Source: Nannocystis punicea
GTDB lineage: Bacteria > Myxococcota_A > Polyangia > Nannocystales > Nannocystaceae
NCBI RefSeq assembly: GCF_026965555.1
Contig: NZ_CP114040.1
Coordinates: forward strand, 5,146,001 to 5,210,000
Reading direction: 5' to 3'
DNA length: 64,000 nt
Positions 53,381 through 62,792 of the stretch are shown here, piece by piece (positions within the stretch are counted from its first letter, which is position 1; every line of letters starts with the position of its first letter). A model generated the notes under the pieces. It was not told the origin of the DNA. It saw only the letters and a list, made by a program, of their open reading frames with translations, and did not search any database. Made by a program: the position numbers and the translations under genes.

Positions 53381-55141
53381 TCAACGGGTGCGGGTGAGCT
53401 CGATGGCGAGGTTGTTGGCGCTCGGCTTGTCGAGCACGCGGAGCTTGTAGCGGCGGCGGTCGTCGTCCTCGACGTAGAGCTCGTCCCCGGGGGCGACGCG
53501 GACCTTCTCGTGGGTGGTGTCGCCCTCGATGTCGGCCTTCGACGAGCGCTTGTCGGTGAGCTCGAAGTCGGCGAAAAAGCCGGGCCGCTCGTACTCGTAG
53601 GGGCGCGCGGGCAGGCCGTCGGCGTCCTTGCGCAGGTCGGCCTCGGTGACGAAGAACAGGTAGTCGCCGCCCTCGCCGCCGGCCGCGGGGGCGGGCTTGT
53701 AGTAGTAGAAGTCGGCGTCGCCGTCGGCGTTGTCGTTGAGCTGCTCGGTGATGCCGATCAGCGCCTCGGGGTTGCGCTCGAGGTTGGCCTTGATCTGGGC
53801 GACGATGGCCGGCTCGTCGAGCGGGATCTCGATGTCGCGCAGCGTGAACTCGACGTCGGCGTCGCCCTCGGCCAGGCCGCCGTCGTGCAGGCGGACCTGG
53901 GCGACCTCGCTGAGCAGGTCCCAGAGGTAGGCCGGCGGCGGCGGGTTGCCGACGTCGGTGAAGGTCTTCATCTCGGTCCAGCCGGTCGCGTCGACGCAGG
54001 CCTCGAAGGCGACGACGTCGGTGCCGAGCTTGTACTCGTCGCAGTGCGGGCCGATGCCCTCGACCGTGCGCCGCCGGGCCATCTCGGCGATCAGGCGCTC
54101 GAACAGCCACGGCGGCAGGTCCCACGCCGGCGAGTTGCCGGTCGGCAGCGGCTCGCGGGCGTCGCCGCCGGGGACGAAGGCGTCGTCCTCGAGCACGCGC
54201 ACGGTCATCTCCGAGATCGTGAGCTCCTTCGACAGGCCCTCGACGCGGATCCACTCCGGGTCGGTGAAGTCGAACACCTCGTGGATCTGGCTGGCGGTGC
54301 TGTTGACGCTGGCGACGTAATTGGTGGTGAGGTCGACGCCCTTGTACGGCAGGGCGTTGAGGTTGACCCGCACGAACATGGTGAACGCGTCCTCGGTGAT
54401 GCCCGAGGCGGCGAGGACGAAGCCGGGGTGGACGAGCGCGTTGGGATCCGCGGGGTCGAGCGAGGCGGGGCCGAACCGGTCGGGCAGGCTCTCGAAGGCG
54501 TAGACGATGTCGCCGAGGGTGATCGGCAGGGCCCGCGGGGCGATCGGCCACAGGCCGTCGGGGTGGTCGCCGTCGACGGCCCCCTTGCGCGACTGGGCGG
54601 CCGGGTGCGAGCCGAGCAGCTCGTCGAGGAACACCTCCGAGACGACCTTCGGCGGGATGGCGTCGTCGGTCACGCCGATCTGCATGAGCGCCGCCAACGC
54701 CTTGGCCGGCGGCACGCCGACGGCCGCCGACAGCGAGATGAGCTCCTCGAGCTTGGTGCCCTCGAGGTCGACGTTGTCGGCGGTCATGTTGAGCAGCCGG
54801 CGCATGTTCTGGGCCGCCGGCGCCAGCGCGTCGGCCTCGTCCGGCGGCAGCGCGCGCAGCTCGTCGAGCACCACGGTGACCGACTCGGTGAGGTCGTAGT
54901 CGAGCAGCCACAGGTCGTCGAGGATCTTGCGCGGCAGCTTGCGCATCTGCTCGAGGGTGATCGCCTGCTCGAAGTTCTCGACCTCGAAGCGGAGCGAGCG
55001 CAAGACGACCCGCTTCGGCTGGCCGATCGCGGCCTCCGTCGGGACCTCGGCCGCGGGGACGGCGATGTCGTCGATGCAGCCGGCCGGGCCCAGGAGGGCC
55101 GCGAGGGCGGACGTGGCGAGGGCGAGGCGGCGCGTGGTCAT
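53381..55141 (-). CDS. Lipoprotein of unknown function, paralogue A of three
   Basis: A 586-residue protein. The signal peptide ends LGPAGC, so it is acylated at Cys22. I do not recognise any domain. Conserved blocks shared with the next two genes are FEVENFEQAITLEQMRKLPRK, LWLLDYDL, NMRRLLNMTADNVDL, VNLNALPYKGVDLT, WLFERLIAEMAR, VRLHDGGLAEGDADVEFTLR and RPYEYERPGFFADFELTDK. The C-terminal 60 residues form a predicted beta domain. It probably sits on the periplasmic or outer face of the outer membrane. It is the last of three tandem paralogues separated by 21 and 53 bp. Confidence 0.75.
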   Translation of the reverse strand: MTTRRLALATSALAALLGPAGCIDDIAVPAAEVPTEAAIGQPKRVVLRSLRFEVENFEQAITLEQMRKLPRKILDDLWLLDYDLTESVTVVLDELRALPPDEADALAPAAQNMRRLLNMTADNVDLEGTKLEELISLSAAVGVPPAKALAALMQIGVTDDAIPPKVVSEVFLDELLGSHPAAQSRKGAVDGDHPDGLWPIAPRALPITLGDIVYAFESLPDRFGPASLDPADPNALVHPGFVLAASGITEDAFTMFVRVNLNALPYKGVDLTTNYVASVNSTASQIHEVFDFTDPEWIRVEGLSKELTISEMTVRVLEDDAFVPGGDAREPLPTGNSPAWDLPPWLFERLIAEMARRRTVEGIGPHCDEYKLGTDVVAFEACVDATGWTEMKTFTDVGNPPPPAYLWDLLSEVAQVRLHDGGLAEGDADVEFTLRDIEIPLDEPAIVAQIKANLERNPEALIGITEQLNDNADGDADFYYYKPAPAAGGEGGDYLFFVTEADLRKDADGLPARPYEYERPGFFADFELTDKRSSKADIEGDTTHEKVRVAPGDELYVEDDDRRRYKLRVLDKPSANNLAIELTRTR

Positions 55142-55162
55142 GGCTGGCCTTGAGGGCAGGTT

Positions 55163-56986
55163 TCAGCGGGAGCGCGTGACGGTGAGGGCGACGCTGTGCG
55201 GAGCCGGCTTGTCCTCGACGACGAGCTTGAACAGGCGCTGCTGATCGTCGAGCAGGTAGAGGACGTCGCCGGCGGCGATCTTGACCTTCTCGTGGCTGGT
55301 GTCGCCGTCGATGGCGACGACCTCGGAGGCCTTGTCGGTCAGCTGGGCGTCGCGGAAAAAGCCGGGCTTCTTGTAGCCGTAGGGCCGCACGGGCTCGCCC
55401 TCGTCGTCGTTCTCGATGTCGGCGGCGGTGACGAAGTACAGCCAGTCGCCCTGCAGCTCGGGCGGGTTGTCGCCCTTGGGGACGTAATAATAGAAGTCGG
55501 CCCGGCCCTCGGTGTTCTCGTTGAGCAGCTCGGCGATGGCCGACAGGGCGGCGGGGTTCTTCTGGATGTTGCCCTTGATCTGCGCGACCAGGTCGTCGAC
55601 GGTGGTGCCGACCGGGACCTGCTCGAGCGTGAAGCTGATGTCGCCCTCGCCCTCGGCGAGGCCGCCGTCGTGCAGGCGGACCTGGGCGACCTCGAGCAGG
55701 ACGTCCCAGAAGTAGGACGGCGGCGGCGGCGGCGAGTCGAGCAAGACGCTGTCGTCGATGGCGATCGAGGTCCAGTGCGCGGGCGCCTCGGCGTCGGGGT
55801 CGAAGCCGTCGCCGGTGAAGTCGCCCTGGCCGATGCACGCCTGCACGGCGATGAACGGCGGGTCGACCTGGCCCTTGGGCCCGTACTCGCTGCAGTGAGC
55901 GGGGATGGCGGCGGCGCGGGCGACCGCGACCTCGGCGATCAGCCGCTCGAACAGCCAGCGCGGCTTCTGCCACACCGCCGAGTCGCCGAGCGGGGCCGGC
56001 TCCTGGCTGGCGCCGCTGGCGACGAACTCCTTGTCCTCGTCGATGGTCATCGTCATCTCCTCGACGACCAGCGCCGGCACGAGGCCCTCGATGCTCATCC
56101 AGTCCTCGCTGGTGAAGTCGAAGGCGCTCAAGATCTGGCTCTTGGTGCTGTTGACGTTGGCGACTGTCCCATCGGTCAGGTCGAGGCCCTTGTACGGCAG
56201 GGCGTTGAGGTCGACCTTGACGACCATCTTGAAGTCGGGCGTGGTCGCCTTGAACTTGAAGGCGCCGCCGATGAAGCCGGGGTGATCGGGGTCGTCGGGG
56301 TCGGGGGCCTCGGCCGGGCCGAACCGCACCGGCATCTCGGCGAAGTCGGTGACGACGTCCCACAGGCTCACCGGCAGGCTGCCCGGCGCGACCGGGTACT
56401 TGCCGTCGGGGTGCTCGGCGTCGACCGGGCCGGGGCGGAACTGGGCGTTCGGGTGGGTGCCGACGACGTTGTCGATGACCGCGCGGGTGGTCAGGTCGAC
56501 GGTGATGATCGGCTCGTTGGGATCGACGGCGATCAGGTCGGCGAGGATGGTCGCCGGGCCGAGGCCGACGGCCTCGCCGACGCCGATGAGCGGCGCCAGC
56601 GAGGTTCCGTCGAGGCTGGTCGACTTGGCGGTCATGTTGAGCAGCTTCCACATGTTCTGGGCGCTGCGCGGGAGCTGCGGGACGTCCGCCTCGGGGGTGG
56701 CGATCAGGGTCAGCAGGGCGTTGCGGATCAGCGGCTCGAGATCCATGTCGAGCAGCCAGGTCTCGCGCAAGATCTTCTCCGGGAACCGCTCCTGGATGTC
56801 CGCGAGGCTCAGCTCCTGGACGAAGCCCTTGGCGTCGAGGCGGAGGAACCGCAGCTCCACCCGCCGCTCGGCGCCGAGCGCGACCTCCACCGCGGCCGGC
56901 GGCTCGGGCACCGTGACCTCCTCGACGCAGGCGGGCGCGAGCAGGGCGGCGAGGATGAGGGGGACGTGGGGGGTATTTCGGGACAT
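55163..56986 (-). CDS. Lipoprotein of unknown function, paralogue B of three
   Basis: A 607-residue protein with signal peptide ending ALLAPAC (Cys20). The same conserved blocks as paralogue A are present: LRLDAKGFVQELSLADIQERF, NMWKLLNMTAKSTSLDG, VDLNALPYKGLDLT, WLFERLIAEVAVAR, VRLHDGGLAEGEGDISFTLE and PYGYKKPGFFRDAQLTDK. It is about half identical to A by eye. The ATG at 56986 is embedded in a palindrome half-site (GGACATGGCGG on the plus strand). Divergence from A and C suggests related but specialised roles. Confidence 0.75.
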   Translation of the reverse strand: MSRNTPHVPLILAALLAPACVEEVTVPEPPAAVEVALGAERRVELRFLRLDAKGFVQELSLADIQERFPEKILRETWLLDMDLEPLIRNALLTLIATPEADVPQLPRSAQNMWKLLNMTAKSTSLDGTSLAPLIGVGEAVGLGPATILADLIAVDPNEPIITVDLTTRAVIDNVVGTHPNAQFRPGPVDAEHPDGKYPVAPGSLPVSLWDVVTDFAEMPVRFGPAEAPDPDDPDHPGFIGGAFKFKATTPDFKMVVKVDLNALPYKGLDLTDGTVANVNSTKSQILSAFDFTSEDWMSIEGLVPALVVEEMTMTIDEDKEFVASGASQEPAPLGDSAVWQKPRWLFERLIAEVAVARAAAIPAHCSEYGPKGQVDPPFIAVQACIGQGDFTGDGFDPDAEAPAHWTSIAIDDSVLLDSPPPPPSYFWDVLLEVAQVRLHDGGLAEGEGDISFTLEQVPVGTTVDDLVAQIKGNIQKNPAALSAIAELLNENTEGRADFYYYVPKGDNPPELQGDWLYFVTAADIENDDEGEPVRPYGYKKPGFFRDAQLTDKASEVVAIDGDTSHEKVKIAAGDVLYLLDDQQRLFKLVVEDKPAPHSVALTVTRSR

Positions 56987-57039
56987 GGCGGAACGCACAG
57001 GAAGGAAGGGACAGGAGGCGGTGGGGGCCGACCTGCTGC

Positions 57040-59103
57040 TCACAGCTTGCGGACGCGGACGACGATCTCGACCGGGTCGCCGCCGGCGGGGACGGTGAAG
57101 CGCAGCTCGTAGGTGTCGCCGGCGTCGTCCTGGATGAACAGCGTCGACTCGCCCTCGGGCAGGCGGTACTTCTCGTGCTCGGTGTCGGTCACGCCGTCGA
57201 CGGCGGTCGAGGACAGCTTGTCGGTCAGCTCGGCGTCGGCGAAAAAGCCGGGCTTGGCGTAGTCGTAGGCGGCCAGCGCCAGCGGATCGTCGGCGTCGGG
57301 CCGCTTGTCGTCGGGGCCGACGAAGAAGAGGTACGGGGTGCCGCCGTCGGCCGCGCGCCGGTAGTAGAAGTCGAGCCGGCCGTTCGAGGTCCAGTAGTTG
57401 CCGAGGATCACGTCGGCGATCTTGTCGGACTGGCTCTGCAGGGTCGGCCGGATCTGCGCGATCATCTCCTCGGCGGTGAAGCCGATCGGGACGCCCTTGA
57501 GCGCGAACACCGGGCGCGCGGCGCCCTCCGCGAGGTTGTCGGCGGTGTTCTGCTCGCCGCCGACGATCTTGCCGTTCATGTCGCGCATGAAGGCGTCGTT
57601 GCCGGCGGGGTCGTGGATGATGTCCTGGGCGACGGCGAGGAGCATCTCCCACAGGTACTGCGGGGCCGGCGAGACGAGGTTCGGGACCTGGATGTCGAAC
57701 TCGGCCCAGCCGGGCTCGATGGTGCCGATCGAGGCGCCGGCCAGGCACGGCAGGCCGGGGGCGAAGCAGTAGAACGGGTAGTCGAGGTCCTTGAAGGCGA
57801 GGTAGGCGGCCTGGGCGACGATCCGCTCGAGCGACCACTCGGGCTGCGACCACACGTAGGTGTCGCCCAGCGGGCTGTCGGGGAGGTTGGGGGCGCAGGT
57901 GGCGTGGCCGTCGGTGCACGACGCGACCTTGGTGTCGAGCTCGGCGATCGCCATGCGCATGTCGACCGTGGGGTTGGCGGCGATGCCCTCGATCTGGACC
58001 TTGTCGGGGTCGTTGAAGTCGAAGGCGAGCGGGGCGGCGGCGAGGCTCAGGAACATCTCGCCGGCGCCGTCCGAGGCGTCGATGCCGTCGACGCGCCGCA
58101 GGTTGCTGGCGGCGGTGGCGACCATCTTGAACTCGGAGGTGAGAGCGTCGCTGTAGGTCGTGAAGTCGGCGTCGTCGGGGACGAGCAGGCCGGGGTGATC
58201 GCCGGTCGGGCCGAGCTTGTCGGACAGCGGCTGCATGTCCATCAGCGCGTCGTAGAGGGTGACCGGCAGCTTGCCCTCGCTGTTGGCGATGTTGGGGTGC
58301 GAGGCGAGCAGGGTGACCTTGAGCGCGTCACGCAGGACGGCGATCGGGATGAAGGGCCGGGTGTGCAGGTCGCCCTCGTGGGCTTTGTCGAGCTTGGAGT
58401 CCTTGAGCTTCTCGGTGCACTGGACCGAGCCGAGCTCGTGGCCGCCGCAGAACAGGCTGGCGGCGAGGACGTCGCTGAAGGTGAGGCCGTTGACGGTCTC
58501 GTTGTCGTAGAGCGAGAAGAGGTACTGGAAGTCCTCCATCACCGTGGTCGCCACGTTGGCGTTGCGCGGCGTCATGGTGAGGAGGCGGACCATGGCGAAC
58601 TGCGGCGAGGTGCGCCACAAGGCCGGGTCGTTGGCGTCAGGGTCGCCGTCGTACAGCTTGCCCAGCGGGGTGAGGTTGCAGTCGTGCTTGGGATCGACCG
58701 GCAGGTCGCCGTTCAGGACCGCGGGGTCGTAGACGTTCCACTTGTCGCCGCACGAGCTCTGGATGGTCGAGAGGACGTTGTCGAGCAGCGGGGTGCTGTC
58801 GAGCTCGATGAGCTTGATGTCCCTGGCGGCGACCTCGCCGAAGATCTCGAGCGCCTTGGCCTTGTCCATCTCGAGCACGACCGGCGGCGGCGGGGTGTCG
58901 TCGATGCGCAGGAAGAAGCGGTCGGTCGGGACCTGGGGAGCGGCGGGCTCGCCGGTGGTGGGCGCGTCGGTGGTGTCGGTGTCGGCGGCCGTGCCGGTCT
59001 CGGTGGTGGTGCTGTCGCCGTCAGTGTCGCCCGGGTCGCCGGGACACGCCGCGAGCGCGGGGATGAGCAGCGAGAGCGAGAGCAGGGGGCGGGGGTGTCT
59101 CAT
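57040..59103 (-). CDS. Lipoprotein of unknown function, paralogue C of three
   Basis: A 687-residue protein, the most divergent and longest of the three. The lipobox is LIPALAAC (Cys20), followed by a Thr/Asp-rich linker (about 20-55) that A and B lack. Shared features are the MVRLLTMTPRNANVAT block, the KVQIEGIAANPTVDMRMAIA block, ATG-like WSLERIVAQAAYLAF, QYLWEMLLAVAQDIIHDPAG and YDYAKPGFFADAELTDKLSS. It is transcribed first in the trio. A large tandem-repeat gap lies upstream of its start. Confidence 0.72.
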   Translation of the reverse strand: MRHPRPLLSLSLLIPALAACPGDPGDTDGDSTTTETGTAADTDTTDAPTTGEPAAPQVPTDRFFLRIDDTPPPPVVLEMDKAKALEIFGEVAARDIKLIELDSTPLLDNVLSTIQSSCGDKWNVYDPAVLNGDLPVDPKHDCNLTPLGKLYDGDPDANDPALWRTSPQFAMVRLLTMTPRNANVATTVMEDFQYLFSLYDNETVNGLTFSDVLAASLFCGGHELGSVQCTEKLKDSKLDKAHEGDLHTRPFIPIAVLRDALKVTLLASHPNIANSEGKLPVTLYDALMDMQPLSDKLGPTGDHPGLLVPDDADFTTYSDALTSEFKMVATAASNLRRVDGIDASDGAGEMFLSLAAAPLAFDFNDPDKVQIEGIAANPTVDMRMAIAELDTKVASCTDGHATCAPNLPDSPLGDTYVWSQPEWSLERIVAQAAYLAFKDLDYPFYCFAPGLPCLAGASIGTIEPGWAEFDIQVPNLVSPAPQYLWEMLLAVAQDIIHDPAGNDAFMRDMNGKIVGGEQNTADNLAEGAARPVFALKGVPIGFTAEEMIAQIRPTLQSQSDKIADVILGNYWTSNGRLDFYYRRAADGGTPYLFFVGPDDKRPDADDPLALAAYDYAKPGFFADAELTDKLSSTAVDGVTDTEHEKYRLPEGESTLFIQDDAGDTYELRFTVPAGGDPVEIVVRVRKL

Positions 59104-59199
59104 GGCGCAGGCCGTCCGAAGCCCGCAGTATCGCAGCTTTTCACCGACCCCGCGATAGGACGAGGCGCCCCGCGGCCTTGCGCCCCCGCGCCGTGCCGG

Positions 59200-59880
59200 G
59201 GCGATCCGGGTGCTGCAGCCGCGAGGTGCTCACGAGCGGACGGCTCGCAGAAGAGCCTGCGCCGGTCGCCCGGCCGCCGCAGCGGCGAGGCGATCACGCG
59301 CGCAGGCGGAGAGGCGCGGGGCTCGACGGACGCAGACGCGGCGAGCTCGCGGCGCGAACGGTGAGCACGGCGCGGCACGGTGCGGCGATTCGCTGCGCAC
59401 AGGTGCGTACGCGGGACTCGGGGGCCGTGAGGCGAGCCGGTGATTCGCGGACGCGGGCGAGGTGACTGGCCCCGCACAGGGCGTATGCGGGCCTCGAGGG
59501 CCGTGGGGCGAGCCGGTGTTTTTTGCGACGAGCGAGGCGACCGGCCGCGCACCGGGGGCGTATGCGGGCCTCGACGGCCGTGAGGCGATCCTATGATTTT
59601 GTGCGACGGGGGCGAGGCGCTGCGCACAGAGCGTATGCGGGCCTCGACGGCCGTGAGGCGATCCTATGATTTTGTGCGACGGGGGCGAGGCGCTGCGCAC
59701 AGGTGGCCACGCGGGACTCGGCGGTAGCGAGGCGAGCGGGTGATTCGCGCGACGGGGGCGCACAGGGGGCCACGCGGGACTTGTCGGTAGCGAGGCGATC
59801 CGGTGATTCGCGCCCTGCGGGCGAGGCGATTCGGTGCGTGCAGGTGCGTCCGCGGGCCTCGGCGGCCGCGAGGCGATCAG
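59200..59880. repeat. Intergenic tandem array of about 73-78-bp units
   Basis: The anchor GCGGG-N-CTCG-N-GGCCGTGAGGCGA recurs at 59411, 59487, 59564, 59637, 59711, 59774 and 59852 (periods 76, 77, 73, 74, 63 and 78). The units at 59564 and 59637 are almost identical over more than 70 bp. Upstream (59200-59400) decayed copies are suggested by GGCGAGGCGATCACGCG. This array does not contain the GGACAG palindrome, unlike most others. No gene is recognisable in the 796-bp gap. Confidence 0.9.
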
Positions 59881-59899
59881 GGGGCGGGCGCGGCGCCTG

Positions 59900-60457
59900 T
59901 CACTTGCTGCCGGGCGCCGGGGCCTTCGCCGGCGCGGGCGGCGGGGCGGGATTGGCGGGCGCGGGCGGCGGGGCGTTGAAGCGGCTCTCGAGCTCGACGC
60001 CGCGGACGCAGAAGGCCCCCGGCTGGCGCGGATCGGGGTCGCGGTCGACGATCAGGAAGTACTGGTGTTGCTGGGCGAAGCCGGCCTGCAGCACGTGGTA
60101 GACGCGATCGCTGATGTCGGGGCAGCCGCGGCCCCAGTAGAGCCGCGCGGGCTTCTCGACGGGGTCGCCGAACTGCCGCCAGAACCCGTAGAGGTAGCCG
60201 CTGCCGTTCTCGTAGACGACCATGTTCGACAGGCTCACGGCCCACATGCGCGGCTTGACCTCGCCGGAGCCCTTGGGCCCGCCGAGCGCAGGGCCGGGGG
60301 TGGGCGTCGGCGCGGCCGGGGGGGCGGTCGCGGCCGAGAGGTTCGTCGACGCGCTGCTCGGCGCGGCCGCGGAGGCGTCGAAGCCGATCAGCGCGAGGAG
60401 GCCGAGGATCGCCGCGGCGAGGGGGGCACGGGCGGGGCGCACTGACGAGTCGGACAT
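59900..60457 (-). CDS. Secreted protein of unknown function
   Basis: A 185-residue protein with a signal peptide (about 30 residues, LLALIGFDASA), a low-complexity Ala/Pro/Thr linker, and a small folded domain (about 70-150: WAVSLSNMVVYENGSGYLYG, FCVRGVELESRF). A second proline/alanine-rich tail follows. I do not recognise it. The ATG at 60457 is used. The upstream region has a TTTACA-like element, but I do not trust it as a promoter. It faces away from the outer-membrane gene at 60643. Confidence 0.65.
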   Translation of the reverse strand: MSDSSVRPARAPLAAAILGLLALIGFDASAAAPSSASTNLSAATAPPAAPTPTPGPALGGPKGSGEVKPRMWAVSLSNMVVYENGSGYLYGFWRQFGDPVEKPARLYWGRGCPDISDRVYHVLQAGFAQQHQYFLIVDRDPDPRQPGAFCVRGVELESRFNAPPPAPANPAPPPAPAKAPAPGSK

Positions 60458-60642
60458 GCGTGAATTTGACACAATGCTCACGCGCCTTGTAAAGCGGGGT
60501 ACCCCGATAATTGCCTCACGCCGCTCGGCGCAGGGCCGGTTTGAATAAATGGGTCGTGGTTTGCGACGCGACCGTCCGGTCGCCGGCATCGCCGCCGCGG
60601 CGGCTTCACCGGGGCGCAGGACTTTCGGTATAGTCGCCGCCG

Positions 60643-61320
60643 ATGCCCGGCTCGTCGCTGCACGGGCGCGCCTTCACGCGCGTCGCCGTGATCGTCGCCC
60701 TCTCGCTGACCCCGGCGCTGGCGCAGGCCCAGGAGCCCACGCTGGAGCCGGTGGCCGAGGGGCCCGCACCGGCGGCGGCGCCGGCGTCGCCGCGACCGCC
60801 GGCGGTCGAGGTCGAGACGGCCACGCGCGTGCGCCACAACTGGTACGCGGGGTTCGGCGTCGGCCTCGGCGCCGGCAACCTGCGCCGCACCGAGGGCGGC
60901 CGCAACGCGCTGTCGGTGGCGCTGCTCGGCCAGGTGCGAGCGGGCGGCCGGGTCCGCGACAACCTGCTGGTCGGCGGCTTGCTGTCGATGACGCTTGGCG
61001 GGGCCCGCCGCGGCCAGGCGCTGCTCGCGGTGCTGGCCGAGGTCATCGGCTACCCGATCAAGGGCAAGGGCCTGGTGCTGCAGGGCGCGGCCGGGCTCGG
61101 CACCTTCGTGCAGGCCGAGGTGGCCACCGACATCGTCAATCCGAATGCGGGGATCAGCCGCGCGGCCGTCGGGCTCGCGTTCGGCGTCGGCCTCGGCTAC
61201 GAGTTCTGGCTGGCCCGCCGCTTCAACCTCGGGCTGATGATCCGCGGCGACGGGATGGCGGCGCCGCAGCTCGGCCTGCGCGCGGCCGGTACGTTCGGCC
61301 TGACGTTTACCTGGTACTGA
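60643..61320 (+). CDS. Outer membrane beta-barrel protein
   Basis: A 225-residue protein. A signal peptide of about 29 residues (ALAQAQ) and a short Ala/Pro linker are followed by about eight amphipathic strands (NWYAGFGVGLGAGNLRR, VLQGAAGLGTFVQAEV, and the C-terminal AAGTFGLTFTWY ending in Tyr). This is the size of an OmpA/OmpW-like eight-strand barrel, without any recognised ligand. A plus-strand TTGACA (about 60467) lies about 175 bp upstream but has no good -10 partner. Confidence 0.7.
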   Translation: MPGSSLHGRAFTRVAVIVALSLTPALAQAQEPTLEPVAEGPAPAAAPASPRPPAVEVETATRVRHNWYAGFGVGLGAGNLRRTEGGRNALSVALLGQVRAGGRVRDNLLVGGLLSMTLGGARRGQALLAVLAEVIGYPIKGKGLVLQGAAGLGTFVQAEVATDIVNPNAGISRAAVGLAFGVGLGYEFWLARRFNLGLMIRGDGMAAPQLGLRAAGTFGLTFTWY

Positions 61321-61392
61321 GGACAGGCCCGAAGGGGCAGGTTCGAAGGGACAGGGCGCTTCGCCCAGGTCCGAAGGGACAGGGCGCGAAGG
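61321..61392. repeat. GGACAGG-N-CGAAGGGGCAGG run between convergent genes
   Basis: The 72-bp gap between two stop codons consists almost entirely of motifs: GGACAGGCCCGAAGGGGCAGG, TCGAAGGGACAGGGCGC and TCCGAAGGGACAGGGCGC, then GGTCAGG. The repeat seems to have filled the whole intergenic space. Confidence 0.8.
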
Positions 61393-62736
61393 TCAGGTGA
61401 CTCCGCCGGCGGCGCGGCGCTCGCGGGCCTGCTCGATGAGGTGCTGGTAGGTGACCTCGCCGAGGACGCTGGCCTCGCCGCGGTCGCAGCGCTCGAACAG
61501 CTCGGTGAGGCTGTCGTTGCGCGGCTGGTCGACGTCGGCGCGGAACAGCCGCAGGATGTCGAGGACGCGCAGTTGGTCGAGCGGGCGCGCGGGCACGTAG
61601 CCGTTGTCGTCGCCGACGAGCCGCAGGACCACGCCGGCGGCCTCGAGGCGGGTGAGGACGTCGGACAGGCGGGTGGCCTCGACGCGGAACCGCGAGGCCA
61701 GGGCCTGCAGCGCGAGCGGGGCGCCGCGGCGGTCGTAGTGGTCGCAGATGGCGAGGACGATCCGCGCGGCCAGGCGGGCGGCGCTGACGCCCCCCTCGGG
61801 GTCGCGCCGCAGGCTGGGGTTGACGAAGCCGTCGCGGCGGACCACGGCGATGTGCTGGACGACGTAGGCGATCTCGGCGGCGAGCAGGACGATCAGCCAC
61901 GAGAGGTAGGCCCACACGCAGAACACGGGGATCAGGGCGAGCGCGCCGTAGGTGCCCTCGTAGGTGCGGAAGGTGCCGAGGTAGAGGGCGAAGCCCCGCT
62001 TGCCGAACTCGAACAGGGTGGCGCCGACGACCCCGCCGACGACGGCGGCCCTCCAGGTGACGGAAGTGGCCGGCAAGAACCGCAGCAGGACGATGAAGGC
62101 GATGTCGGTGCTGAGGTAGGGGATGACGGAGAAGTTCTGGTCGGTGAAGCGGGCGACGATCGACTGGGTGATGCTGAAGAAGATCACCAGCGGGGCCAGC
62201 GTGGTGAGCGTGTAGAACATCGCGAACTTGGCCACGATCGAGCGCCGCAGCTTGGCGCGCCAGATCTGGTTCATCGCGTCCTCGAGGGTGATGAACAGCA
62301 GCATGGCGCCGCCGATCGAGCCGAGGAAGCCGATGACGCCGAGGTTCTCGACGGTGACCCGCGAGGCGAGGTCGTAGACCTGGGCGCTGATGACCTCGGA
62401 GCGCCCGGGGTCGGGGATCAAGGCCCGCGCGACCCGGTTGATGAAGCTGCGCCCGCTGTCCTCGCCGAGCAGGCCGAGCAGGGTGAGGATCAGGCCGGCG
62501 AACGGGACCAGCGAGAGCAGGGTCTGCAGCGCGAGGCTCGAGGCGAGGGTGGTGCTGCGATCGACGAACAACCACCGCCGCACGGCGTAGACGGCGGCGA
62601 GCCAGACCTGGCGCCCGGGGCTCGGGTCGAAGGTGACTGTCCTCGGGAACAGGTACTCGCGCAGCCACGCCAGCCGGTCACGCCGCTCGGCGGGCGCCGG
62701 CGCCTGGACGTCGAGGTCGGGCTGCGGTTCGTCCAT
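61393..62736 (-). CDS. YihY/BrkB-family membrane protein with C-terminal winged-helix region
   Basis: A 447-residue protein. Six membrane helices (about 45-300) follow the YihY pattern: TTLASSLALQTLLSLVPFAG, GSIGGAMLLFITLEDAMNQI, WRAAVVGGVVGATLFEFGKR and YGALALIPVFCVWAYLSW. The C-terminal 130 residues look like a winged-helix domain (CDHYDRRGAPLALQALASRF and VLTRLEAAGVVLRL). The family is inner-membrane and its transport function is uncertain. It lies 56 bp downstream of the gene for a hypothetical coiled protein. Confidence 0.88.
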   Translation of the reverse strand: MDEPQPDLDVQAPAPAERRDRLAWLREYLFPRTVTFDPSPGRQVWLAAVYAVRRWLFVDRSTTLASSLALQTLLSLVPFAGLILTLLGLLGEDSGRSFINRVARALIPDPGRSEVISAQVYDLASRVTVENLGVIGFLGSIGGAMLLFITLEDAMNQIWRAKLRRSIVAKFAMFYTLTTLAPLVIFFSITQSIVARFTDQNFSVIPYLSTDIAFIVLLRFLPATSVTWRAAVVGGVVGATLFEFGKRGFALYLGTFRTYEGTYGALALIPVFCVWAYLSWLIVLLAAEIAYVVQHIAVVRRDGFVNPSLRRDPEGGVSAARLAARIVLAICDHYDRRGAPLALQALASRFRVEATRLSDVLTRLEAAGVVLRLVGDDNGYVPARPLDQLRVLDILRLFRADVDQPRNDSLTELFERCDRGEASVLGEVTYQHLIEQARERRAAGGVT

Positions 62737-62792
62737 GGCTCCCCGCTCAGTGTGTCCGAGGTCCGTGCGGACCCGCTAGCGGGCATCGACGC

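Noticed and set aside
60460..60500. TTGACA at about 60467 as a promoter for the outer membrane protein gene
   Set aside because: The -35 word is perfect but no good -10 lies at 16-18 bp, and the distance to the start is about 175 bp.
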